Translations under genes and position numbers: made by a program
Part shown: positions 26,085 through 34,332 of the stretch, piece by piece
How positions within the stretch are numbered: the first letter of the stretch is position 1
How the letters are laid out: each line of letters starts with the position of its first letter
DNA from: Polaromonas sp. A23
GTDB lineage: Bacteria > Pseudomonadota > Gammaproteobacteria > Burkholderiales > Burkholderiaceae_C
DNA: 64,000 nucleotides
Direction: 5' to 3'
NCBI RefSeq assembly: GCF_002001015.1
Contig: NZ_MUNO01000041.1
Location: 1-64,000 of the forward strand
The notes under the pieces: generated by a model
Databases searched by the model: none
Told to the model about the DNA's origin: nothing
Seen by the model: the letters and a program-made list of their open reading frames with translations, nothing else

Positions 26085-27788
26085 TTAGCTGATGGCCAGA
26101 GCGCGGTTGATCGCGTCTTTGATCTGCGCGGCGGTAGGTTTGCGCCAGCGGGCGCAGACGTGTTGATCTGGACGGAACAGGTAGACAGTGCCGGGCCGCA
26201 GGTCGTACCGCTGCGTGAGCGCGCCGTCCTCGTCGATCAGGGACCGGCCGAACGGATCGGCTCCGGTTGCCGCGCGCAGCACCTTCAAGGTGGTGCCGCC
26301 TGCGTTCAGATCCTGGATTGAACGAACCAAGGCATCGCCTTCTTCGCCCGCAGCGATCAGCGCCGTGAAGTCGGGGCCTAGCTCGTGTAACAACCAGCTG
26401 TTGCTGCCATCTGGGCGCTTGACGGGGGCGTCTGCAGCTGCGGCTCCCGGCACCATGCGACCAGCGAAGGCTTCGGCGTCGGGCGTGTTCAAGGCCGAGC
26501 CATGCAAGGTCGCCGGAACCGACAATCGGCCGCTGTTGACCAGCGTGCGCGCAAACGGCTGCGTCTTCGACAACGCCAGCACCGCGTCGCGAAACAGGCG
26601 GCTGACTTCACTCTTGGGCGTGATGAAGTCGGTAGCGCGCGTCGAATTGCGGATGTTCTCGTCGGCTGCATATTCACGCTCGTCGGCGTACGTGGTCAGC
26701 AATGCGTCGGGTGCCTGGCCTTTGATTATCGCGGCGAGTTTCCATGCCAGGTTCTCCGCATCCTGCACGCCGGAATTTGCACCGCGGGCGCCGAACGGTG
26801 AAACCCCGTGCGCCGAATCGCCGGCGAAGATCACGCGTCCATGGCGGAAACGGTCCATCCGCAGGCAGGCGAACGTGTAGACGCTGGCCCATTCGAGCTC
26901 GAACTGCGCGTCCTTCATCGTTGGTGAGTGCGCGAGCAGTGCCTTCACGCGGGGGATGATGTTTTCGGGTTTCTTCTCTTCATCAGGATTTGCGTCCCAG
27001 CCGAGCTGGAAGTCAATGCGCCAGACGCCATCGGGTTGGCGGTGCAGCAGCACACTCTGATTTGGATGGAAGGATGGATCGAACCAGAACCAACGCTCCG
27101 CCGGCGCCTCGATGTTCATCTTGACGTCGGCAATCAGGAAGCGGTCGCGAAAGATGCGGCCCTTGCTTTCCTGGCCAATCAACTGCCGCATCGCCGATCG
27201 GCCGCCGTCGCAGGCGGCCACATAATCTGCTTCGATCCGGTAAGGGCCGTCCGGCGTCTCAACGGTCAGAGTTACATGATCGTCGTTTTGCTCGACGCCC
27301 GTGACCTTGTTTTGCCAGCGCAGATCGATCAGCGGCAACTGTGCGGCGCGTTCGGCCAGGTAGCCCTCGACGTAGTATTGCTGAAGGTTGATGAAGGCCG
27401 GGCGCGCGTGGCCGGTCTCGGGCAGCAGATCGAAGCTGTAGATCTGCTCCTGCTTGAAGAACACCTTGCCGACATTCCACGAGACGCCTTTGTCGACCAT
27501 GCGCCCGCCGCAGCCGAGTCGGTCGAATATCTCCAGTGTGCGCTTGGCAAAGCAGATGGCCCGCGAACCGGTGGACAGCGTGTTGTCGTTGTCAAGCAAA
27601 ACCACCGGGATCTGGCGTTGAGCGAGATCAATGGCCAGTGCCAGACCAACTGGCCCCGCGCCGACCACGACGACTGGCCGCCGCGCAGGCTGGGGAGTCT
27701 CCTGATCCGGGTGGCGGGTGTAGTCGAAAACCAGCTTCTGGTAATTAATGTCATCCGTCTTGCGCGTGGCAAGTTCCTTGAGTTGCAT
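26085..27788 (-). CDS. FAD-dependent aromatic hydroxylase (MhpA-like)
   Basis: The 567-residue class A flavoprotein hydroxylase has the FAD motif VVGAGPVGLALAIDLA near residue 40, the second FAD/NADPH segment VAACDGGRSAMRQLIG near 188 and the third motif VIFAGDSAHGVSPFGARGAN near 318, with the C-terminal thioredoxin-like tail seen in phenol-type hydroxylases. It most resembles 3-(3-hydroxyphenyl)propionate hydroxylase-like proteins. With hmgA and fahA downstream, it probably makes homogentisate from a hydroxyphenylacetate; the substrate is inferred from context only. Confidence 0.88.
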   Translation of the reverse strand: MQLKELATRKTDDINYQKLVFDYTRHPDQETPQPARRPVVVVGAGPVGLALAIDLAQRQIPVVLLDNDNTLSTGSRAICFAKRTLEIFDRLGCGGRMVDKGVSWNVGKVFFKQEQIYSFDLLPETGHARPAFINLQQYYVEGYLAERAAQLPLIDLRWQNKVTGVEQNDDHVTLTVETPDGPYRIEADYVAACDGGRSAMRQLIGQESKGRIFRDRFLIADVKMNIEAPAERWFWFDPSFHPNQSVLLHRQPDGVWRIDFQLGWDANPDEEKKPENIIPRVKALLAHSPTMKDAQFELEWASVYTFACLRMDRFRHGRVIFAGDSAHGVSPFGARGANSGVQDAENLAWKLAAIIKGQAPDALLTTYADEREYAADENIRNSTRATDFITPKSEVSRLFRDAVLALSKTQPFARTLVNSGRLSVPATLHGSALNTPDAEAFAGRMVPGAAAADAPVKRPDGSNSWLLHELGPDFTALIAAGEEGDALVRSIQDLNAGGTTLKVLRAATGADPFGRSLIDEDGALTQRYDLRPGTVYLFRPDQHVCARWRKPTAAQIKDAINRALAIS

Positions 27789-27812
27789 AACTTTGTCTCC
27801 TGGTCGCGCCGC

Positions 27813-28772
27813 TTAGCCTTCGAGCGTTTCCCACATCTGGCGATCGCGATCAGCTGTCCAGATGCGGGGATCGGGGTACTGCGTGGCTTCGTCGTAGCAG
27901 CGCGTCACGTCGAAGGGCATGCAGTGGTCGAAGATGACCCAGTGACCGTATTTCGGTTTGAGCTTGGCAAATGTTTCCTTGTAGACCGCGTTCAGGTCCT
28001 TGCCAGCAGCCACGCCGGCTTCAACACTGGAGCGCACGTCGGCGATAAACCCCCCAGTGGCCTCGAGACCAGCCGCGACCTGCTTTTCGCCGACCAAAGC
28101 GGGACCACGGCCAGGAACCAGCGCGGCCGGCTTCAAGGCGGCGACTTTTTCCAGCGTCTTCGGCCAATCTTTGAAGTAGGCGTCGCCTGCATACGGCGTG
28201 GCATCGAACTCGACCAGGTCGCCGCTGAGCAGCACGCGATCCTTCGGCAGCCAGACGACCGTGTCGCCTTTGGTGTGGCCGCGACCGAGCTGGAGCAATT
28301 GCACTTCGAGCTTGCCCAGCCACAGGGTCATCTTGCCGGTGAACGTCATGGTCGGCCACGTCATTCCCGGCGGCACCGATTCGACGTTGCTGAACAGGCG
28401 CGGGAAGCGGCCAATCTCGCTGGCCTTGTCCTGCTCGCCACGCTCCACGATCAAGTCATAGGTGTCCTGGCTGGCCAGGATCTGCTCGGGCTGATAGGCC
28501 GAGGCCCCCAGGACGCGAACCGCGTGATAGTGGGTCAGTACGACGTACTTGATCGGCTTGTCGGTGACCTCGCGAATACGTCTGATCACGTCCTGAGCCA
28601 TCGCGGGCGTAGCTTGCGTATCGGCTACCAGCACGGCGTCGTCACCAATGATGATGCCGGTGTTCGGGTCGCCCTCTGCGGTGTACGCATAGGCGTGGTC
28701 CGAAAGCCTGGTGAAGGTGACCTTTTTTTCTTCGAGGTCGGCTTGGGAGGCGAATTTCTTGGGCGTTGTCAC
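27813..28772 (-). CDS. MBL-fold metallo-hydrolase with altered metal motif
   Basis: The 319-residue protein starts with GTG at 28772 after AGGAG (V-T-T-P-K-K-F). It has the MBL strand order: TGIIIGDDAVLVADT, VVLTHYHAVRVLGA, LQLGRGHTKGDT and LLSGDLVEFDATPYAG. The usual HxHxDH metal motif reads HYHAVR, so the Asp and third His are absent; later ligands GRGHT, GD and DHC remain. This suggests a one-metal or otherwise altered centre. It opens the minus-strand homogentisate operon. It may hydrolyse an ester or lactone of the aromatic substrate; the role is unknown. Confidence 0.82.
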   Translation of the reverse strand: MTTPKKFASQADLEEKKVTFTRLSDHAYAYTAEGDPNTGIIIGDDAVLVADTQATPAMAQDVIRRIREVTDKPIKYVVLTHYHAVRVLGASAYQPEQILASQDTYDLIVERGEQDKASEIGRFPRLFSNVESVPPGMTWPTMTFTGKMTLWLGKLEVQLLQLGRGHTKGDTVVWLPKDRVLLSGDLVEFDATPYAGDAYFKDWPKTLEKVAALKPAALVPGRGPALVGEKQVAAGLEATGGFIADVRSSVEAGVAAGKDLNAVYKETFAKLKPKYGHWVIFDHCMPFDVTRCYDEATQYPDPRIWTADRDRQMWETLEG

Positions 28773-28816
28773 GGGGACTCCTGTTCTGGGTTTGTCTAAA
28801 ACAAATAAGTTCGCAA

Positions 28817-28853
28817 TTATTAAACTCAAATTTGTCTATGTCAAACTAATTTG
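28817..28853 (-). promoter_or_regulatory. promoter of the homogentisate operon with two palindromes
   Basis: On the minus strand, TTGACA (28839-28844) and TAATAA (28817-28822) are 16 bases apart. CAAACTAATTTG (28842-28853) overlaps the -35 box and CAAATTTG (28827-28834) lies in the spacer. The CAAA-N4-TTTG form matches the palindrome at the IclR promoter, so this is a likely IclR operator. Confidence 0.6.
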
Positions 28854-28859
28854 CAGGAA

Positions 28860-29308
28860 TCGGATGTAAGTAGTTCCACGCAATACCGATGGTTCAGTCT
28901 GCAGACTGGTGGACTTGAGGATTGCGAGTCGCCTTTCCAACGCGCAGCAGCGCCAACGGGGCCGGCGTATACAGCGCCCTATCGGACTAGCAGATGCAAA
29001 TGAGATGCGCTGGCTCGAGGCTGAACTAGCCGAGCGACCCAGGGCGCCATACGCCGAAAGGCTTCCTGGACGGAAAGGAGCAAAAAAGTTTCCTGCTCAT
29101 CAGGGCCGAGCGGGTCGAAAAGGAGAGGCTGAAATGCTCTCAAAGCTGCGGCGGCCTACTAACTTACCAAAGAGCCGCAGTCGCTTAATGAAAGCTGGAG
29201 AAAGAAGGCTTTTGGCAGCTTGGCCGTCGAGGACAGACAGCGCGACGCGATTGAAAAAGCCGCAATCATCCGACGGGCCGTACTCTCGTCCGAAAGACTT
29301 TATTAGTC
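28860..29308. other. gap without recognised gene
   Basis: About 450 bases separate the catabolic island from the ammonium transporter. A plus-strand open frame of 136 codons (28909-29319) is rich in Arg/Lys, lacks a ribosome site and any known domain, and overlaps the transporter's 3' end. It may be decayed DNA at the edge of the island. I see no clear repeat. Confidence 0.35.
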
Positions 29309-30511
29309 TTACCAGTTGACCTCGCGGTCGGGCGTAGAGCCGATGCGGTGGATCGACAGGTCGGCGCCTTCGTACTCTTCTTCCTGGCTCATGCGCAGGC
29401 CCATGGTCGCCTTGATCAAGCCGTAGACCGCAAAACCAGCCAGCAACGCCCAGCCGATACCCATCGCGGTGCCTATCAGTTGGGCACCTAGGCTCACGCC
29501 GCCCAGCCCACCCAGCGCCTTGCTGCCGAAAATGCCGGCGGCAAGGCCACCCCAGGCACCGCACAGGCCGTGCAAGGGCCAGACGCCCAGCACGTCGTCG
29601 ATCTTCCAGCGGTTTTGCGTCAGTGTGAACATCAACACAAACACCGCACCCGCGACACCGCCGGTGACCAGCGCGCCCAGCGGATGCATAAGGTCCGAGC
29701 CCGCACACACGGCCACCAGGCCGGCCAGCGGGCCGTTGTGCACAAAGCCGGGGTCATTTTTACCGAGGGCCAGCGCAACCAGCGTACCGCCCACCATGGC
29801 CATCAATGAGTTGACGGCGACGAGGCCGGAGATCTTGTCGATGGTCTGCGCGCTCATGACGTTGAAACCGAACCAGCCCACGGTCAGGATCCATGCGCCC
29901 AGCGCGAGGAAGGGAATGTTGGACGGCGGGTGCGCTGAAATCGCGCCGTCCTTGCGGTAGCGGTTGCTGCGCGCGCCAAGAAGAATTACCGCCGGCAAGG
30001 CCAGCCAGCCGCCGATGGCGTGAACCACGATGGAGCCGGCAAAATCATGAAACTCGGCGCCGGTCAGTGCCTTGATCCAGGCCTGCACGCCGAAGTGCTG
30101 GTTCCAGACGATGCCCTCAAAAAACGGATAGACAAAACCGACAATCACGGCGGTGGCCAGCAATTGAGGATAGAAGCGAGCCCGCTCGGCGATGCCACCG
30201 GAGATGATGGCCGGGATGGCCGCGGCAAAGGTCAGCAAAAAGAAGAACTTGACGAGTTCGTAGCCGTTTTTGGCAGCGAGCTCTTCAGCGCCGACAAAAA
30301 AACTGGTGCCGTAAGCCACACCGTAACCGACCACAAAATAAACCACGGTGGACACCGAAAAGTCCACCAGGATCTTCACCAGCGCATTGACCTGATTTTT
30401 CTTGCGGACGGTGCCAAGCTCCAGAAATGCGAAACCGGCATGCATGGCCAAGACCATGATGCCGCCCAACAGGATGAACAAAGCATCCGAGCCCTGTTTT
30501 AGTGCGTCCAT
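29309..30511 (-). CDS. amtB: ammonium transporter, Amt family
   Basis: The 400-residue membrane protein has about eleven hydrophobic segments and Amt signatures: ALFILLGGIMVLAMHAGFAF at the N terminus, SGGIAERARF, DFAGSIVVHAIGG with the pore His, and GAWILTVGWFGFN. It conducts ammonium or ammonia into the cell. It has no cleavable leader, unlike E. coli AmtB. A glnK gene is not adjacent. Transcription is probably nitrogen-controlled through the sigma-54 promoter 72 bases upstream. Confidence 0.93.
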   Translation of the reverse strand: MDALKQGSDALFILLGGIMVLAMHAGFAFLELGTVRKKNQVNALVKILVDFSVSTVVYFVVGYGVAYGTSFFVGAEELAAKNGYELVKFFFLLTFAAAIPAIISGGIAERARFYPQLLATAVIVGFVYPFFEGIVWNQHFGVQAWIKALTGAEFHDFAGSIVVHAIGGWLALPAVILLGARSNRYRKDGAISAHPPSNIPFLALGAWILTVGWFGFNVMSAQTIDKISGLVAVNSLMAMVGGTLVALALGKNDPGFVHNGPLAGLVAVCAGSDLMHPLGALVTGGVAGAVFVLMFTLTQNRWKIDDVLGVWPLHGLCGAWGGLAAGIFGSKALGGLGGVSLGAQLIGTAMGIGWALLAGFAVYGLIKATMGLRMSQEEEYEGADLSIHRIGSTPDREVNW

Positions 30512-30582
30512 AAGCTCCCCCCGGCTAATTTGATCGTTTTTAGTGCGAACTTAGGTGGCTTTTCGCAACAGCACCAAAATCA

Positions 30583-30612
30583 AGCAAAAATTGCGCCAGA
30601 TGGGTGCGCACC
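30583..30612 (-). promoter_or_regulatory. sigma-54 promoter for amtB, with palindrome
   Basis: On the minus strand, TGGCGC-AATTT-TTGCT (30583-30598) fits the sigma-54 consensus TGGCAC-N5-TTGCW with the invariant GG and GC 10 bases apart. A palindrome GGTGCGCACC (30603-30612) lies just upstream and resembles half of an NtrC site. Both are about 70-100 bases before the amtB start. Confidence 0.7.
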
Positions 30613-30675
30613 AATCTGGGCGTTGGAAGAGGCTTTGGAGCGAGTTCGGCGGGTGGGCAAACTACAATGGCATCT

Positions 30676-30840
30676 TGTCATTGGGGAGTAGCCACCCTGC
30701 ACTTTTGCAAGGGGCTTGCGTCAACAGACTTGTCCGGCCGAACGGCTGGACATGGCGCAAGCGGTTCCAGGTAACGGAACTCAGCGAGACCTTTGACTGC
30801 ACAGCCTCCGCTTCAGGCCGGGGATGCCGTGCAGTCATGG
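30676..30840 (+). promoter_or_regulatory. yybP-ykoY manganese riboswitch
   Basis: The leader carries the two conserved loops of the yybP-ykoY aptamer: GGGGAGTAGCC at 30683-30693 and CAGCGAGACC at 30782-30791. GTCA (30677-30680) can close the aptamer with TGAC (30794-30797). The same TGAC lies in an alternative hairpin TGACTGCAC/GTGCAGTCA (30794-30802 with 30829-30837) just before the ribosome site. Mn2+ binding would therefore free the start. The downstream gene is a known Mn-exporter family. Confidence 0.85.
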
Positions 30841-30860
30841 TTGTCCGGCCGGAGTTCCTC

Positions 30861-31427
30861 ATGCAAGCTTTCCTCGTTTCTACCGGCATTGTTGCCCTCG
30901 CCGAAATGGGCGACAAAACCCAGCTTCTCGCGCTGGTGCTGGCCGCGCGTTTTCGCAAACCCTGGCCCATCGTGCTTGGCATTCTTGTGGCCACACTGGC
31001 CAACCACGCCATGGCAGGCGCGCTGGGTGCCTGGATCACCACCGTGATCAGCCCTCAAACCTTGCGCTGGATCCTGGCCGCCTCTTTTATGGCGATGGCG
31101 GTCTGGATGCTGATTCCCGACAAGCTCGATGAAGACGCGGTCGATGGCAGGTTGCCGCGCTTCGGCGTTTTTGGCACCACTGCGCTGCTCTTTTTTCTCG
31201 CTGAAATGGGCGACAAAACCCAGATTGCCACGGTGATGCTGGCCGCTCGCTACGACGCCTGGGCTTGGGTGGTGGCCGGCACCACGCTGGGCATGATGCT
31301 GGCCAACGCCCCCGTGGTGTGGCTGGGTGCGCGCATCACGCGCCTGGTGCCGTTGCGGGTGGTGCATATTGTTTCGGCCCTCATTTTTGCCGGCCTGGGG
31401 CTGCTGGCGCTGCTGATACCTGCTTGA
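30861..31427 (+). CDS. TMEM165/GDT1-family (UPF0016) manganese exporter
   Basis: The 188-residue membrane protein has two homologous halves, each with the family motif EMGDKTQ (AEMGDKTQLLALVLAARF near residue 14, AEMGDKTQIATVMLAARY near 127) and six predicted helices. Bacterial members export Mn2+. The ATG at 30861 follows GGAG; the longer in-frame start at 30555 lies upstream of the riboswitch and is rejected. Control by the Mn riboswitch supports the assigned ion. Confidence 0.93.
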   Translation: MQAFLVSTGIVALAEMGDKTQLLALVLAARFRKPWPIVLGILVATLANHAMAGALGAWITTVISPQTLRWILAASFMAMAVWMLIPDKLDEDAVDGRLPRFGVFGTTALLFFLAEMGDKTQIATVMLAARYDAWAWVVAGTTLGMMLANAPVVWLGARITRLVPLRVVHIVSALIFAGLGLLALLIPA

Positions 31428-31437
31428 TATACTTGCC

Positions 31438-31490
31438 ACAGCGCCGATTTGCTCAGCTTGCGGGCGCTTAAAAAGTACCGCTAAAGACGA
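31438..31490 (+). promoter_or_regulatory. SAM-II riboswitch before metX
   Basis: The leader fits the SAM-II layout: stem strand GCGCC (31441-31445), GATTTG, CTTGC (31457-31461), the return strand GGCGC (31463-31467), an A-rich link, and the conserved GCTAAAG (31480-31486) that forms the pseudoknot. SAM-II elements control methionine genes such as metX, which is the next gene. CGCTA (31479-31483) can also pair with TAGCG (31516-31520) in the terminator that follows, giving an on/off choice. Confidence 0.78.
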
Positions 31491-31499
31491 ACATCCATG

Positions 31500-31538
31500 A
31501 ACCCGGACTCGCTTTTAGCGATGCCGGGTTTTCTTTTG
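31500..31538 (+). terminator. intrinsic terminator in the metX leader
   Basis: AACCCGG (31500-31506) pairs with CCGGGTT (31524-31530), with an inner pair CGCT/AGCG, followed by TTCTTTTGTT. It lies directly behind the SAM-II element and before the metX coding region, so it is the likely expression platform of the riboswitch. Confidence 0.78.
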
Positions 31539-31589
31539 TTCGCTGTTTTGTCCAGGCTTTTCATTTTGCTAGTTGCCAAACCACAGTCC

Positions 31590-32714
31590 ATGCATTTCGC
31601 CGACGCGCTGCCGCTGCAAAGCGGCGCGTCCATCCGCGCCTATGACCTCACCTATGAAACCTACGGCACGCTCAATGCCGACAAGTCCAACGCCGTGCTG
31701 ATTTGCCATGCGCTGAACGCCTCGCACCATGTGGCCGGCGTTTACGTGGATGAGCGGGGTGTCGAGCTGCCGAAGTCGGAAGGCTGGTGGGACACCATGA
31801 TTGGCCCCGGCAAGCCGGTGGACACCAACGTATTTTTTGTCATTGGTGTGAACAACCTGGGTTCGTGTTTCGGCTCCACCGGGCCGATGCAGCGCCATCC
31901 GGACAGCGGCGAAATCTATGGCGCTGACTTCCCGGTCGTGACCGTGCAGGACTGGGTCGATGCGCAGGCCAGGTTGCTCGACGCGCTGGGCATCCAGACG
32001 CTGGCAGCAGTCATGGGTGGCAGCCTGGGCGGCATGCAGGCAATGAGCTGGACGCTGCAGTACCCGGACCGTGTACGCCACGCGGTGGTGGTGGCCAGCG
32101 CGCCCAACCTGACGGCCGAGAACATTGCCTTCAACGAGGTGGCGCGCCGTGCCATCGTGACTGACCCCGACTTCCACGGAGGCCACTACGGCCGCTATGG
32201 CGTGCTGCCGCAGCGCGGCCTGCGCATCGCCCGCATGATCGGTCACATCACCTACCTCAGTGATGACGTGATGAACGAAAAATTTGGAAGGCAGCTCCGC
32301 GAAGCGGTCGTGGGCCACGCCAGCGGCTACCGATTCTCCACGCAGGATGTCGAGTTCCAGATCGAAAGTTATCTGCGTTACCAGGGCGACAAGTTCAGCG
32401 AGTACTTCGACGCAAACACCTACTTGCTGATCACGCGAGCACTCGATTATTTCGACCCGGCCGCCGCCCATGGCGGCAACCTCACGCGCGCGCTGGCGCA
32501 GGCGAGTGCCAAATTTTTGCTCGTCAGCTTCACCACCGACTGGCGCTTCTCGCCCGCGCGCAGCCGCGAAATTGTCAAGGCGCTGCTGGACAACCAGCGC
32601 GATGTCAGCTACGCCGAGATCGACGCGCCGCACGGGCATGATGCCTTTTTGCTTGATGATCCAAGGTATATGGGCGTTGTACGCTCTTATTTTGAGAGCA
32701 AGGTGGCGCCATGA
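31590..32714 (+). CDS. metX: homoserine O-acetyltransferase (MetX family)
   Basis: The protein of about 374 residues is an alpha/beta-hydrolase-fold acyltransferase that activates homoserine for methionine synthesis. It has [26 protein letters not shown], the nucleophile elbow [10 protein letters not shown] and a C-terminal [13 protein letters not shown] with the catalytic His. Acetyl or succinyl specificity cannot be settled here. The ATG at 31590 is used; TTG at 31566 is possible, and the ATG at 31497 is rejected because it falls in the terminator hairpin. It overlaps metW by 4 bases. Confidence 0.93.
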   Translation: MHFADALPLQSGASIRAYDLTYETYGTLNADKSNAVLICHALNASHHVAGVYVDERGVELPKSEGWWDTMIGPGKPVDTNVFFVIGVNNLGSCFGSTGPMQRHPDSGEIYGADFPVVTVQDWVDAQARLLDALGIQTLAAVMGGSLGGMQAMSWTLQYPDRVRHAVVVASAPNLTAENIAFNEVARRAIVTDPDFHGGHYGRYGVLPQRGLRIARMIGHITYLSDDVMNEKFGRQLREAVVGHASGYRFSTQDVEFQIESYLRYQGDKFSEYFDANTYLLITRALDYFDPAAAHGGNLTRALAQASAKFLLVSFTTDWRFSPARSREIVKALLDNQRDVSYAEIDAPHGHDAFLLDDPRYMGVVRSYFESKVAP

Positions 32715-33310
32715 CGAAAACTGCCCCCGTGCTTTCGGCAGACCAATTGTTGATTGCCCGCCTTGTGCCGCAAGGTTCACGCGTGCTCGACCTTGGCTGC
32801 GGCGACGGCGCCATGCTCGACTACCTGATCCGCGAACGTGGCTGCACCGGCTATGGCGTGGAGATTGCCGATGCCAACATCCAGGCCTGCGTGGCGCGCG
32901 GTGTCAACGTGATCCAGCTCAACCTCGATGAAGGCCTCGCCATGTTCGGCGACGCGAGTTTTGACGTGGTGTTGCAGATCGATACCCTGCAGCACCTGCG
33001 CAATGCAGAAGTCATGTTGCGCGAGACAGCGCGCGTTGGCCGTACTGGTATCGTTGCCTTCCCCAATTTCGGCCACTGGCCAAACCGGCTGGCCGTTCTG
33101 CGCGGGCGCATGCCCGTTACCAAGGTGCTGCCCTACCAGTGGTACGACACGCCGAACATCCGGGTCGGTACCCTGCAGGATTTCGCCGCGCTGGCGCAGA
33201 AAAACCGCCTGAACATACTGGACAGTTTTGGTCTGCAGGACGGCCGGGAAATCCGCTTTTGGCCCAATGCGCGCGCCAGCCGGGCGGTGTTCAAGTTCCA
33301 GCACGGTTAG
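32711..33310 (+). CDS. metW: methionine biosynthesis protein MetW
   Basis: The 199-residue protein has a methyltransferase-like fold with the SAM motif [15 protein letters not shown] near residue 24, then [17 protein letters not shown] and [14 protein letters not shown], typical of MetW. MetW partners MetX in many proteobacteria and is needed for its full acyltransferase activity. The ATG overlaps the metX stop, so the pair is coupled and shares the SAM-II control. Confidence 0.95.
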   Translation: MTKTAPVLSADQLLIARLVPQGSRVLDLGCGDGAMLDYLIRERGCTGYGVEIADANIQACVARGVNVIQLNLDEGLAMFGDASFDVVLQIDTLQHLRNAEVMLRETARVGRTGIVAFPNFGHWPNRLAVLRGRMPVTKVLPYQWYDTPNIRVGTLQDFAALAQKNRLNILDSFGLQDGREIRFWPNARASRAVFKFQHG

Positions 33311-33429
33311 GGCGGGCTGGCGGCAGCGCGAAACCGATGTTAATATTTGCCCATCGGGATTTCAGCCTCCCGAATCTTCACAGATAGACGGTGTCCCGTC
33401 CAAGCGCTGGCAACTCATTGGAGTATTCC

Positions 33430-34332
33430 GTGGACACCTCTATCCTTTCCGTTCCTTCTGTTTCCCCGCAAGAACTCGCGTCCCGCATGGGCCGCGCTGA
33501 CATGCCTTTGTTGCTCGATGTTCGGCGCGAAGGCAAGTTTCTTGAAAGCCCGCGCATGCTCGCGGGCGCCCGCCGCTGCGCACCGGAAGATGTCGCTGCC
33601 TTGGCCGCGTCCGAACCGGCACGCGAAGTGGTGGCCTATTGCGTGTACGGCCACAACGTCAGCGCCGATGCCGTCACCGCGCTGCGTGCCGCCGGCTGGG
33701 ATGCCTACGCGTTGGCCGGCGGCATCGAAGGGGGTGAAGACGGGGTCGACACCGTCTCCAACATCGCCCAATGGCGCGCGACGCCGCTGCCCACCATGCG
33801 CAAGCGCCCCGCCTGGGGCGTGACCGGGCAGCAGGCGTCGCGCTGGATCACCCGTGAACGGCCGAAGATAGACCGCGTCGCCTGCCCCTGGCTGATTCGA
33901 CGTTTTATCGATCCGCGCGCCGAATTTTTCTACGTGCCCACCGCGCAGGTTTTCAGTGAAGCGGCGCGGCTGCACGCTGTGGCCTATGACATTCCGGGCG
34001 CACCGGTGTCGCACGAAGGCGAGTGGTGCAGTTTTGATGGCTTGCTTCGCGCGTTTGAAATTGAAGACCCGGCCGTAGACCGCCTGGCCCGCATCGTGCG
34101 CGGGGCCGACACGGACCACCTGGCGCTGGAGCCGCAGTGCGCCGGCTTGCTGGCCTTCTCGCTGGGTTTGTCCTGTCTGCACGCCGACGACCACAGGATG
34201 CTGGAAGCCGCCATGCCGCTGTACGACGCCCTTTACGCCTGGTGCGCCAGCGAAGCCAGAGCCGTGTGGCAAGGACAACTGCCCGAGACACACAACTGGA
34301 AGCCGGAAACCATGAAAGGTGCTGGCGCATGA
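33430..34332 (+). CDS. chrB: rhodanese-ChrB fusion, chromate resistance protein
   Basis: The 300-residue protein has an N-terminal rhodanese domain (residues 12-110: [17 protein letters not shown], active-site loop YCVYGHNVS with its Cys) and a C-terminal ChrB-type domain (residues 130-285: [37 protein letters not shown]). ChrB domains regulate or support chromate efflux. The GTG at 33430 follows GGAG; the frame opens upstream at 33391. It overlaps chrA by 4 bases. The rhodanese may handle sulfur affected by chromate; this is inference. Confidence 0.85.
   Translation: MDTSILSVPSVSPQELASRMGRADMPLLLDVRREGKFLESPRMLAGARRCAPEDVAALAASEPAREVVAYCVYGHNVSADAVTALRAAGWDAYALAGGIEGGEDGVDTVSNIAQWRATPLPTMRKRPAWGVTGQQASRWITRERPKIDRVACPWLIRRFIDPRAEFFYVPTAQVFSEAARLHAVAYDIPGAPVSHEGEWCSFDGLLRAFEIEDPAVDRLARIVRGADTDHLALEPQCAGLLAFSLGLSCLHADDHRMLEAAMPLYDALYAWCASEARAVWQGQLPETHNWKPETMKGAGA

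Noticed and set aside
26928-28799. Plus-strand open frame of 623 codons opposite the hydroxylase and MBL genes
   Set aside because: It lies wholly against two well-supported genes and its product has no recognisable domain; it is a high-GC shadow frame.
5428-28853. Catabolic island as a genomic island with attachment sites
   Set aside because: No integrase, tRNA, direct repeats or clear base-composition change seen at the ends; transfer is possible but not supported by the sequence I could read.
28909-29319. 136-codon plus-strand frame between the MBL gene and amtB
   Set aside because: No ribosome site, strongly Arg/Lys-rich, no family match, and overlaps the 3' end of amtB.
31497-31589. 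Upstream ATG of metX at 31497
   Set aside because: The codons 31497-31589 run through the terminator hairpin and T tract of the SAM-II leader; the region has no homologous protein sequence.
33354-33373. Small hairpin TCGGGA/TCCCGA between metW and chrB as a terminator
   Set aside because: Six-base stem with no T tract; too weak to call.
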